NCBI GenBank assembly: GCA_002347405.1
Contig: DDXB01000050.1
Span: 29,330 to 50,015 of the forward strand
From: Rhodocyclaceae bacterium UBA2271
GTDB taxonomy: Bacteria; Pseudomonadota; Gammaproteobacteria; Burkholderiales; Rhodocyclaceae
Direction of reading: 5' to 3'
DNA length: 20,686 nt
Shown here: piece by piece, positions 7,593 through 13,666 of the stretch
How the letters are laid out: each line of letters begins with the position of its first letter
Position numbering within the stretch: the first letter of the stretch is position 1
Made by a program: the position numbers and the translations under genes
The notes under the pieces: generated by a model
The model's input: the letters and a program-made list of their open reading frames with translations, nothing else
Databases searched by the model: none
Told to the model about the DNA's origin: nothing

Positions 7593-8693
7593 TTAACCAA
7601 GCCGCTGGTAGCGCCCCCCCGGCAAGGGGGCGATCCGGCCCTCCAGCTCAAGGGGCAGCAGGCGCGCCAACAGGGTTTCGGGGGGCAGTCCGCTGCGGGT
7701 GGCAAGGGTGTCGAGATCGCAGGGGTCATGGCCCAGGGCACGCAGGATGGGGTCTTCATCGGCCGCAGGACCCCCTGGTGCCACACCATCAATAGTCGGC
7801 GCTGCTGAGACGGCGGCAATCCCGTGGCCCCAGCCCAGTTCTTCCAGAATGTCCTGCGCCGACTCGACCAGCTTGGCGCCCTGCTTGATGAGGGCATGGC
7901 AACCTTTCGACTGGGGAGAATGGATCGAGCCGGGGATGGCGAACACCTCGCGCCCGGCCTCGGCCGCCAGCCGCGCCGTGATCAATGAGCCGCTCTGGCG
8001 TGCTGCCTCCACCACCAGGCAGCCCAGTCCCAGCCCGGCAATCAGGCGATTGCGGCGCGGAAAATTGGCTGGCAGCGGTGGCGTGCCAAGGGGGAATTCA
8101 CTGATGATCACCCCGTGCGCACCGATTTCACGCGCCAAGGCTTCATTGCGTGCCGGATAAATGCGGTCGATGCCGGTGCCAATGACGGCGATGGTGGTCC
8201 CCGCGGCGGCGAGCGCGCCGCGGTGTGCTGCCGCATCGATACCCGCCGCCAGTCCGCTGACGACGACAAATCCGGCCGCGCAGAGCGTCGCAGCGAAGGC
8301 TTCGGCATTCGCTTCACCTTGTTTTGTCGCGTTGCGGCTGCCAACAATGGCAAAGCCCGGGCGATTCAGCAAGCCGATGTCGCCCTTGACATAGAGCAGT
8401 ACGGGCGGGTCGGCGGCAGTCAGCAGCGCCTGCGGATAGGCGGCATCGGCGAGCGTAAGAATGTGATTGCCGGCTTGCCCCGCCCAGCTTAGCGTGGCCT
8501 CGACCTCGGCGTGACAATCATGGCTACGCAGGCGCTCCACCAGTCCCGCGCCAAGGATGCCGCGCAAGGCGGCAGATGGTGCAGCGAAAATTGCCTCAGG
8601 GTCGCCCAGGGCTTTAAGGAGTTGCCGCTGTGTCTCACCCCCGATGCCGGGTATCAAGGTCAGCCGCAGCCAGGCGGCCAGCTCGCCATTCAC
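7593..8693 (-). CDS. dprA: DNA-processing protein DprA (Smf)
   Basis: DprA binds incoming single-stranded DNA in natural transformation and loads RecA; it is also found in many bacteria not known to be competent. The 366-residue protein has an N-terminal SAM/HhH-like region (LIPGIGGETQRQLLKALGD). The Rossmann-like core follows, with the family motifs GSRNAT, SGLAAGIDAAAHRGAL, GTGIDRIYPARN, FPRRNRLIAGL and EAARQSGSLITARLAAE. It ends in a C-terminal winged-helix-like segment (about 300-366). The start is GTG at 8693, 34 bp after the LysM stop and without a strong Shine-Dalgarno, so co-transcription with the LysM gene is likely. Domains are complete and no damage is visible. Confidence 0.96.
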   Translation of the reverse strand: MNGELAAWLRLTLIPGIGGETQRQLLKALGDPEAIFAAPSAALRGILGAGLVERLRSHDCHAEVEATLSWAGQAGNHILTLADAAYPQALLTAADPPVLLYVKGDIGLLNRPGFAIVGSRNATKQGEANAEAFAATLCAAGFVVVSGLAAGIDAAAHRGALAAAGTTIAVIGTGIDRIYPARNEALAREIGAHGVIISEFPLGTPPLPANFPRRNRLIAGLGLGCLVVEAARQSGSLITARLAAEAGREVFAIPGSIHSPQSKGCHALIKQGAKLVESAQDILEELGWGHGIAAVSAAPTIDGVAPGGPAADEDPILRALGHDPCDLDTLATRSGLPPETLLARLLPLELEGRIAPLPGGRYQRLG

Positions 8694-8727
8694 CGGAAAA
8701 TTGCTGCGGGTCGGTGAGTTTGCAGCT

Positions 8728-9801
8728 TTAGGGTTGGCGCACGCGGTCGCCCGCCATCACCGGGCGCGAGGCATCGGTCACCAGACCGTAGGCAACGCGA
8801 TCGAAGACACGAAAGATGAAAATAAGGCCATAACGCTCGTCCGGTAGTTTATGGCTGCGCAGTTTGTCGTCCTCGAAGCGATTTGACACGGTGGTGCCGG
8901 CACGGTAGAGCGCCAGTACATGGCCCATTTCCAGGCCGTCGCGGGTGCCGCGCGAAATCGAAATGATCGAATTGCGGCCACCCTCCCCGATGCCACCGTA
9001 CAGGGCCAGAATCCGGCCACTGATTGCTTGCTCCGGAACACGCGGGACATAACTCAAAACCTCGGGGCGGCTGGCGGCCACCAGATAGTCGCCCCGACCG
9101 ATTTCCTGCTTGACACTGCTGATCGTCAGCGGTGCCGGCTCGCCATCCCCGGCGGGACGGGCAGCACCAAGGTAGATGGCCTCCATTCCGAGCACTTCGC
9201 CGTTGTCGGGATCGATCAGCGGCTTGCCGGGACGATAAACCTGCCAGAGCTTGACGACGGGATCCACGCCCGTGGCGTAGATGGTGTCGCCGGTCCCGGT
9301 ATACACACGATTTTCCTGGGTGGCCACCACGCGTGGCGCATTCTCGAATGCCGCGGCATCAATCACCAATGGCTGCGCCAGGAAAGGTTCAATGGCCTGC
9401 GCCGGGATGGCGGGAATTTCCTTTGGGGTCGATTCAATACGCACCTGCGGCTCGAGCTTGATCACCTGACCGAGCCTGAGTTGCGGTTCGGCGCCGCTGC
9501 GGTCAAGGATCACCACCTGGCCGGGATAGATGCGGTGCGGGTTCCTGACTTGCTCCGCGTTCATCTTCCACAAATCGGGCCAGCGAAAAGGGTCCTTGAG
9601 GAATTTCGCCGAGATGCCCCACAGCGTGTCGCCGGGCACGACGATATGCCGGTCCGGCGCATCCGCTGCCAGCTCGATGGGCTTGGCGACTGGGACGGCA
9701 GACGACTGGGCGCCCTGAGCGAGAGCCATGGTGGTTGCGGCAGTTGAAAAACTGAGAAGCAGCGCGAATATAATGCGTCGCATAACGGTAATGCTTTGCA
9801 T
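8728..9801 (-). CDS. Exported LysM-domain protein
   Basis: This is a 357-residue secreted protein that probably acts at the cell wall. ATG at 9801 is selected because GGAGG sits nine bases upstream and the sequence that follows is a signal peptide: Arg-Arg, then IIFALLLSFSTAATTMALA, with likely cleavage after ALA. A LysM domain follows at about residues 50-100 (HIVVPGDTLWGISAKFLKDPFRWPDLWKMN is its core, split here only for description), ending in RIYPGQVVIL. The remaining 250 residues have no domain I can name and contain no catalytic motif I recognise. LysM proteins bind peptidoglycan; genes of this type sit before dprA and divergent to def in many betaproteobacteria. Its exact function there is not established as far as I know. 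Confidence 0.9.
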   Translation of the reverse strand: MQSITVMRRIIFALLLSFSTAATTMALAQGAQSSAVPVAKPIELAADAPDRHIVVPGDTLWGISAKFLKDPFRWPDLWKMNAEQVRNPHRIYPGQVVILDRSGAEPQLRLGQVIKLEPQVRIESTPKEIPAIPAQAIEPFLAQPLVIDAAAFENAPRVVATQENRVYTGTGDTIYATGVDPVVKLWQVYRPGKPLIDPDNGEVLGMEAIYLGAARPAGDGEPAPLTISSVKQEIGRGDYLVAASRPEVLSYVPRVPEQAISGRILALYGGIGEGGRNSIISISRGTRDGLEMGHVLALYRAGTTVSNRFEDDKLRSHKLPDERYGLIFIFRVFDRVAYGLVTDASRPVMAGDRVRQP

Positions 9802-9827
9802 AGGGGGTGTCCTCCGGCGTTTCATGG

Positions 9828-9856
9828 ATTCTGCCCGCAAATCCTTCAAGCATCAA
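9828..9856 (-). promoter_or_regulatory. Putative sigma70-type promoter for the LysM-dprA-topB genes
   Basis: On the minus strand TTGATG (9856-9851) and CAGAAT (9833-9828) are 17 bases apart, each matching four of six consensus positions. Initiation would fall about 20 bases before the GGAGG-led LysM ATG. It lies in the 74-bp divergent spacer shared with def. It is a consensus match only. Confidence 0.4.
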
Positions 9857-9875
9857 TCACTTCAAGACGGTTTTC

Positions 9876-10379
9876 ATGGCTCTATTACCCATATTGCGCT
9901 ACCCGGATCCCCGCCTCCACACTCACGCCAAGCCAGTGGCGCAGGTTGATGCCGGCATCCGCAAACTGGCTGCCGACATGGCCGAAACCATGTATGCCGC
10001 TCCCGGCATCGGCTTGGCCGCCACCCAGGTGAATGTGCATCAGCGCTTGCTGGTGCTCGATATCTCGGAGGACAAATCGCAACTGCAAGTCTTCATCAAC
10101 CCGGAAATCCTGTCGCGCGAAGGCGAATGCGAGGGTGAGGAAGGCTGCCTTTCGGTGCCCGGCATTTATGAAACGGTCAAACGCAGCCAGCGCATCAGGT
10201 TGCGCGCCCTGGACCGTAACGGCAAACCTTTCGAGATCGACGCCGACGGCATGCTGGCCGTCTGTCTGCAGCACGAGATCGACCACCTCGACGGCAAGGT
10301 GTTTGTCGAATACCTGTCGAAATTGAAGCTCGGGCGCATCAAGGCCAAGCTGGCCAAGCAGGCACGGATCACTGCGTGA
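9876..10379 (+). CDS. def: Peptide deformylase
   Basis: Def removes the N-formyl group from nascent proteins, using a metal ion (iron in vivo). All three family motifs are present in this 167-residue cytosolic enzyme: GIGLAATQV (about 45-53), EGCLSVP with metal ligand Cys91, and QHEIDHLDG with His133 and His137 as ligands and Glu134 as the catalytic residue. ATG at 9876 (MALLPILRYPDPRL) matches the family start; the open frame upstream runs into the divergent LysM leader and is not expected to be translated. It precedes fmt, which performs the opposite formylation step, the usual arrangement. Confidence 0.97.
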   Translation: MALLPILRYPDPRLHTHAKPVAQVDAGIRKLAADMAETMYAAPGIGLAATQVNVHQRLLVLDISEDKSQLQVFINPEILSREGECEGEEGCLSVPGIYETVKRSQRIRLRALDRNGKPFEIDADGMLAVCLQHEIDHLDGKVFVEYLSKLKLGRIKAKLAKQARITA

Positions 10380-10482
10380 GCCGTTTTTCACCACGGCGAA
10401 CACGGCGACACGGCGAAACAATTCCTGTTGCACGGTGGCGTCCGTTTTTTCGCCGTGTCGCCGTGGTTAATCGGGTTTGCAT
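10380..10482. repeat. Inverted repeat between def and fmt
   Basis: CACGGCGACACGGCGAAA at 10401-10418 is a perfect 18-bp inverted match to 10448-10465, separated by 29 bases. The left side is preceded by another CACGGCGAA unit, so the arm itself is a short tandem. The T-run at 10445-10450 lies on the loop side of the right arm, so the structure is not a standard intrinsic terminator. It resembles the CCACGG(A/C)GACACGG family of intergenic repeats seen in many bacteria and probably leaves def-fmt co-transcription possible. The rest of the spacer shows nothing else. Confidence 0.8.
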
Positions 10483-11427
10483 ATGAAAATCGCCTTTGCC
10501 GGAACCCCCGAATTTGCCGCCGTCACGTTGCGGGCCCTGATTGCGGCCGGCTTCGACATTCCGCTGGTGTTGACCCAGCCGGACCGGCCGGCCGGACGTG
10601 GGCAAAAGCTGGTAGTGAGCCCGGTCAAACAGGTGGCCATGGCTGCGGGCATTCCCGTCCATCAGCCGGAACGGCTCAAGGATCCTGCCACCCATGCCCC
10701 GCTGGTCGCAGCGGCCCCCGATCTGCTGGTGGTCGCCGCTTACGGCCTGATCCTGCCGCAGGCGGTGCTGGACATCCCGCAGCGCGGCTGCCTCAACATC
10801 CATGCCTCGCTGCTGCCCCGCTGGCGCGGAGCAGCGCCCATACAACGCTGCATCGAGGCGGGCGATGCCGAAACCGGCGTGACCATCATGCGCATGGAAG
10901 CCGGCCTCGATACCGGTCCGATGCTGCTGGCGCACGCGCTGCCAATCGGCGCTGGCGAAACGGCGGCAAGCCTGCACGACAAGCTGGCCATCCTGGGCAG
11001 CCGGCTGATCGTGCTCGCGCTGCGGGAATTTGAAACACTGCGTGCGGTGCATCAACCCGTCGCCGGCGTGACTTACGCCAGCAAGATCGACAAGGCCGAA
11101 GCCCGTATCGATTGGCGCCAATCGGCGACCGAAATCGAACGACGCATCCGTGCCTTCGATCCCTTTCCCGGTGCCACCGCGCTGTTGGGAGCAACAACTG
11201 TCAAAGTCTGGCACGCCTCACTGGCGGACGGCACAGGCGCACCCGGTGAAATCCTCGCTGTCCGCCCCGACGGCATCACCGTCGCCTGCGGCACAGGGGC
11301 TCTCAGCTTGATCGAGCTACAAAAACCGGGCGGTCGCCGTCTCGCCAGCGCCGACTTTCTGCACGGCTTTCCGGTTAGCGCCGGCCAGCACTTCACCCTG
11401 CCACTGGCTAATTTTCATGATGCGTGA
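10483..11427 (+). CDS. fmt: Methionyl-tRNA formyltransferase
   Basis: Fmt transfers a formyl group from 10-formyltetrahydrofolate to initiator Met-tRNA. The 314-residue cytosolic protein begins MKIAFAGTPEFAA. It carries the catalytic set Asn105 and His107 in GCLNIHASLLPRWRGAAPIQR (21 residues at about 102-122, key positions named) and Asp143 in GLDTG, followed by the C-terminal tRNA-binding domain. ATG at 10483 is preferred over an in-frame TTG at 10477. Residues ASADFL near the C-terminus are encoded by a copy of the dispersed repeat. The final residues (FHDA) and stop lie inside REP-like copy B, with the TGA at the edge of its loop, so the C-terminus has been set by the repeat. Length is normal for the family, so function should be retained. 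Confidence 0.97.
   Translation: MKIAFAGTPEFAAVTLRALIAAGFDIPLVLTQPDRPAGRGQKLVVSPVKQVAMAAGIPVHQPERLKDPATHAPLVAAAPDLLVVAAYGLILPQAVLDIPQRGCLNIHASLLPRWRGAAPIQRCIEAGDAETGVTIMRMEAGLDTGPMLLAHALPIGAGETAASLHDKLAILGSRLIVLALREFETLRAVHQPVAGVTYASKIDKAEARIDWRQSATEIERRIRAFDPFPGATALLGATTVKVWHASLADGTGAPGEILAVRPDGITVACGTGALSLIELQKPGGRRLASADFLHGFPVSAGQHFTLPLANFHDA
11335..11358. repeat. Dispersed short repeat, copy in fmt
   Basis: The core CGCCAGCGCCGACTTT is at 11343-11358, with CGCCGTCT before it, identical over 24 bases to the copy in topB although fmt is read on the other strand. It encodes LASADF in fmt. The peptide fits the alignment of the Fmt C-terminal domain reasonably well, so whether it was inserted or converted in place is unclear. 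Confidence 0.75.
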
Positions 11428-11474
11428 GCTACGCCTCCGATCATGAAAGACACCCGCCCCCCTTTGTGCGCCGT
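11407..11474. repeat. REP-like hairpin element, copy B
   Basis: This is the inverted partner of 1-68, with four transition differences. TTTCATGATGCGT (11413-11425) pairs with ACGC (11431-11434) and, after the bulge CTCCG, with ATCATGAAA (11440-11448); the loop is GAGCT. The stop codon of fmt (11425-11427) falls at the stem-loop junction. A further small hairpin GCGCC-GTT-GGCGC starts within the element, at 11468-11480. Confidence 0.87.
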
Positions 11475-11759
11475 TGGCGCATCCCTCGCTTTGCTCCGGA
11501 CCGCTGCTGCGCAGCGTCCTGCGGCCTGCGGCCTGGTACCCCCCTCGCGGGGTGTTCCAGACGGCTCGCTGCGCTCGGCTATCATGGGGCGCGCTGGTTC
11601 GAGGTCGGCGCGGATTGCGGCTGGCGCCGCGTGCCGCGTTTGCTTGGCAGCCCGCTCCCTCAATCCCTCTCCCGCAAGCGGGAGAGGGAAGCTATCTGCC
11701 TCCTCTCTCCCGCTGGGAGAGAGGGATTGGCCCGGCGCAAACGCTGTATTCCACGTTAA
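11428..11759. other. 332-bp fmt-rsmB spacer filled with repeats; no gene seen
   Basis: The first part (to 11474) is REP-like copy B. The middle (about 11475-11640) is GC-rich with small palindromes such as GCTGCGCAGC (11507-11516). It gives open frames in several registers but no recognisable protein, ribosome-binding site or codon pattern I trust. The end holds the 69-bp double hairpin at 11661-11729. In related genomes an htpX protease gene often lies between fmt and rsmB. I see no remnant of it here. Confidence 0.65.
11661..11729. repeat. 69-bp double-hairpin element with terminal inverted repeats
   Basis: The ends CAATCCCTCTC (11661-11671) and GAGAGGGATTG (11719-11729) are perfect 11-bp inverted repeats. 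Inside are two further perfect hairpins: CCCTCTCCCGC / GCGGGAGAGGG (11665-11675 with 11678-11688, two-base centre) and CCTCTCTCCC-GCT-GGGAGAGAGG (11702-11724). The outer and inner pairings are alternatives. This organisation is typical of paired REP (BIME) or small MITE elements. It lies 30 bp before rsmB and could affect transcript stability or termination. Confidence 0.88.
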
Positions 11760-13031
11760 ATGATTGCGCAGCCAGGCTTGGCTGCTTCACTGGGATCGGC
11801 GACGCGTGTCGTTGCCGCCGTCCTGGCCGGCCGGGCCGCCGATGCCGCCCTGGCGCAAACCACCCCAGACGTTCGCCCGGCCACGCTTGATCTCGCCTTC
11901 ACCACCCTGCGCGACTTCGGCCGCGGCGATTTCCTGCTCGGCCGGCTGCTCGCCAAACCGCTCAAGGCTTTGGAAATCCGTGCCCTGCTGCTGGTGGCAC
12001 TGGCCCGACTGGAGCGGCGGCCGGAAGATGCGCACACCATTGTCGATCAGGCCGTTCTGGCCGCGAGCCGGATAGCCGGTGGGCGGCTGAAGGGGCTGAC
12101 CAATGCCGTGCTGCGCAACTTCCAGCGCCAGCGCGCCGACCTGCTGGCAGCAGCGGACGCCGATGTTGTGGCGCACTGGCGGCATCCGGCCTGGTGGCTG
12201 GATGCCCTGCGGGAAGCTTACCCGGGCCATTGGGAAGAGATCGCCGCCGCCGGCAACAGTCATCCGCCGCTGTGCCTGCGCATCAATCGACGCCGTATCG
12301 CCAGCGCCGACTTTTACACTGGGGAACTGGCGATAGCCGGGATTGCGGCGCAGGTCGGAGACGCGACAGCGCTGCTGCTCGACAAGCCGGTACCGGTCGA
12401 ACGCCTGCCGGGTTTCGCCGCGGGCCACGTGTCGGTACAGGACTGGGGGGCGCAACGTGCCGCCACATTGCTCGATCTGGCGGATGGCCAGCGCGTACTG
12501 GATGCCTGTGCCGCGCCCGGCGGCAAGACGGCACACATCCTCGAACGCGCCGCCGTAGCATTGACCGCGCTTGAGCTCGATCCCCGGCGCGCCACCCGCA
12601 TCGAGCAGAACCTGCAACGCCTCGACCTGACTGCAACGCTGGTGATCGGTGACGCCAGCCAGCCCACTGCATGGTGGGATGGCCAGTACTTCGACCGCAT
12701 CCTGGCCGATGTGCCCTGCTCGGCCTCGGGCGTAGCGCGTCGTCACCCCGACATCAAATGGCTGCGGCGCTCCGCCGATGTGGCGCGATTCGTACGCACC
12801 CAGGCGGCAATCCTCGATGCTTTGTGGCCTCTGCTCGCCCCGGGGGGCAAAATGCTTTACTGTACCTGTTCGGTATTTCCCGAAGAAAATGGCGCACAGG
12901 TGCGTGCCTTTGTGGCACGCCACCCGGACTCCCGTCGCTGTCCGACGGGTAGCGATACTACGGAATTACAACTACTGCCCTCCGCCACGCATGACGGCTT
13001 TTATTACGCACTACTGGAAAAAACACCTTGA
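11760..13031 (+). CDS. rsmB: 16S rRNA (cytosine967-C5)-methyltransferase
   Basis: RsmB methylates C967 of 16S rRNA with S-adenosylmethionine. The 423-residue protein has an N-terminal NusB-like RNA-binding region (about 1-140, including LKALEIRALLLVALARL and GGRLKGLTNAVLRNF) and a C-terminal Rossmann methyltransferase domain. SAM is bound by DACAAPGGKT. The two conserved cysteines are Cys320 in DVPCSASG and the catalytic Cys370 in CTCS. ATG at 11760 directly follows TAA (TAAATG) with no clear Shine-Dalgarno, and the N-terminus matches the family. Residues IASADF, just after RINRRR, are encoded by the dispersed repeat core. The 3' end overlaps the DUF4390 gene by 41 bp. Confidence 0.95.
   Translation: MIAQPGLAASLGSATRVVAAVLAGRAADAALAQTTPDVRPATLDLAFTTLRDFGRGDFLLGRLLAKPLKALEIRALLLVALARLERRPEDAHTIVDQAVLAASRIAGGRLKGLTNAVLRNFQRQRADLLAAADADVVAHWRHPAWWLDALREAYPGHWEEIAAAGNSHPPLCLRINRRRIASADFYTGELAIAGIAAQVGDATALLLDKPVPVERLPGFAAGHVSVQDWGAQRAATLLDLADGQRVLDACAAPGGKTAHILERAAVALTALELDPRRATRIEQNLQRLDLTATLVIGDASQPTAWWDGQYFDRILADVPCSASGVARRHPDIKWLRRSADVARFVRTQAAILDALWPLLAPGGKMLYCTCSVFPEENGAQVRAFVARHPDSRRCPTGSDTTELQLLPSATHDGFYYALLEKTP
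12291..12314. repeat. Dispersed short repeat, copy in rsmB
   Basis: CGCCAGCGCCGACTTT at 12299-12314 is preceded by CGCCGTAT, one base different from the topB and fmt copies over 24 positions. It encodes RIASADF between the NusB-like and methyltransferase parts of RsmB, at a site where family members vary in sequence and length. Confidence 0.7.
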
Positions 13032-13587
13032 GCCGCTAGCCCTGCTTGCCCTCATGGTGGGTGCGTTGTTGTCGGCGAGCGCCGCCCTGGCCGGCAGCAT
13101 CGAGCCAAAAAGCGCCGTGCTGGTGCCTGATGAGCGTGGTCATGCACTCACCGTGGAATTTGCCATCGATCTCGGCCCGCGCCTTGAAGAAGCCGTGAGT
13201 CGCGGCGTACCGCTCAACTTTCGTCTTGAATTCACCCTGTCGCGTAAACGCTGGTACTGGATTGACGAACATGTCGCCGGCCATGTGATCGACTATCGTC
13301 TCAGCTATCAGGCATTGACGCGCCAGTACCGGCTATCGCTGGGCGGCCTGCACCGGAATTTCGACGCACTGGATGATGCGCTACAGGTGCTGGAGCGTAC
13401 CGCCCGCCTGCATGTCGTCGGCCGCGGTGCCCTGCTTCCCGGCGAAAATTACACGGCCGCGGTACGCCTGTCGCTCGATCACAGCCAGTTGCCCAAGCCG
13501 TTGCAGATCGACGCCCTGGCCGACCGCGACTGGCGTGTCGAGGCCAGGACACTGCGCTGGGGCTTCGTGCCAACAGCTGAAAAATGA
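12991..13587 (+). CDS. DUF4390 family exported protein
   Basis: This is a 198-residue protein with an N-terminal signal peptide: basic KK at residues 10-11, a hydrophobic stretch LALLALMVGALLSASAALA, and probable cleavage after ALA. The mature part has a beta-rich character, with motifs FRLEFTLSRKRWYWIDEH and RQYRLSLGGLHRNF typical of DUF4390, a family found beside ntrYX in betaproteobacteria. Its function is unknown; its location suggests a periplasmic role connected with the NtrY sensor, which is inference only. ATG at 12991 overlaps rsmB by 41 bp and gives a proper signal peptide; ATG at 13054 would leave a signal without basic residues, so the upstream start is preferred. Confidence 0.85.
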   Translation: MTAFITHYWKKHLEPLALLALMVGALLSASAALAGSIEPKSAVLVPDERGHALTVEFAIDLGPRLEEAVSRGVPLNFRLEFTLSRKRWYWIDEHVAGHVIDYRLSYQALTRQYRLSLGGLHRNFDALDDALQVLERTARLHVVGRGALLPGENYTAAVRLSLDHSQLPKPLQIDALADRDWRVEARTLRWGFVPTAEK

Positions 13588-13625
13588 ACATTATCGCGGG
13601 ATTGCGGGGTAAGGCGTTTTGCACC

Positions 13626-13663
13626 GGGGCTTGCCCCCATGCTTCGCTCATGCCTTCGGGGGC
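13626..13663. repeat. GC-rich hairpin element before ntrY
   Basis: GCCCCCATG (13633-13641) pairs in part with CATG (13649-13652) and GGGGGC (13658-13663). An overlapping alternative is GGGGC-TT-GCCCC at 13626-13637. The structure ends three bases before the likely ntrY ATG (13667), so it could hinder translation initiation or serve as an interspersed repeat. The 79-bp spacer contains nothing else clear. Confidence 0.6.
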
Positions 13664-13666
13664 CGC

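Noticed and set aside
11424..11763. Open frames of about 110 codons in the fmt-rsmB spacer
   Set aside because: Three overlapping frames are open at once through hairpin repeats, with low-complexity Arg/Ala/Cys-rich products and no ribosome-binding site.
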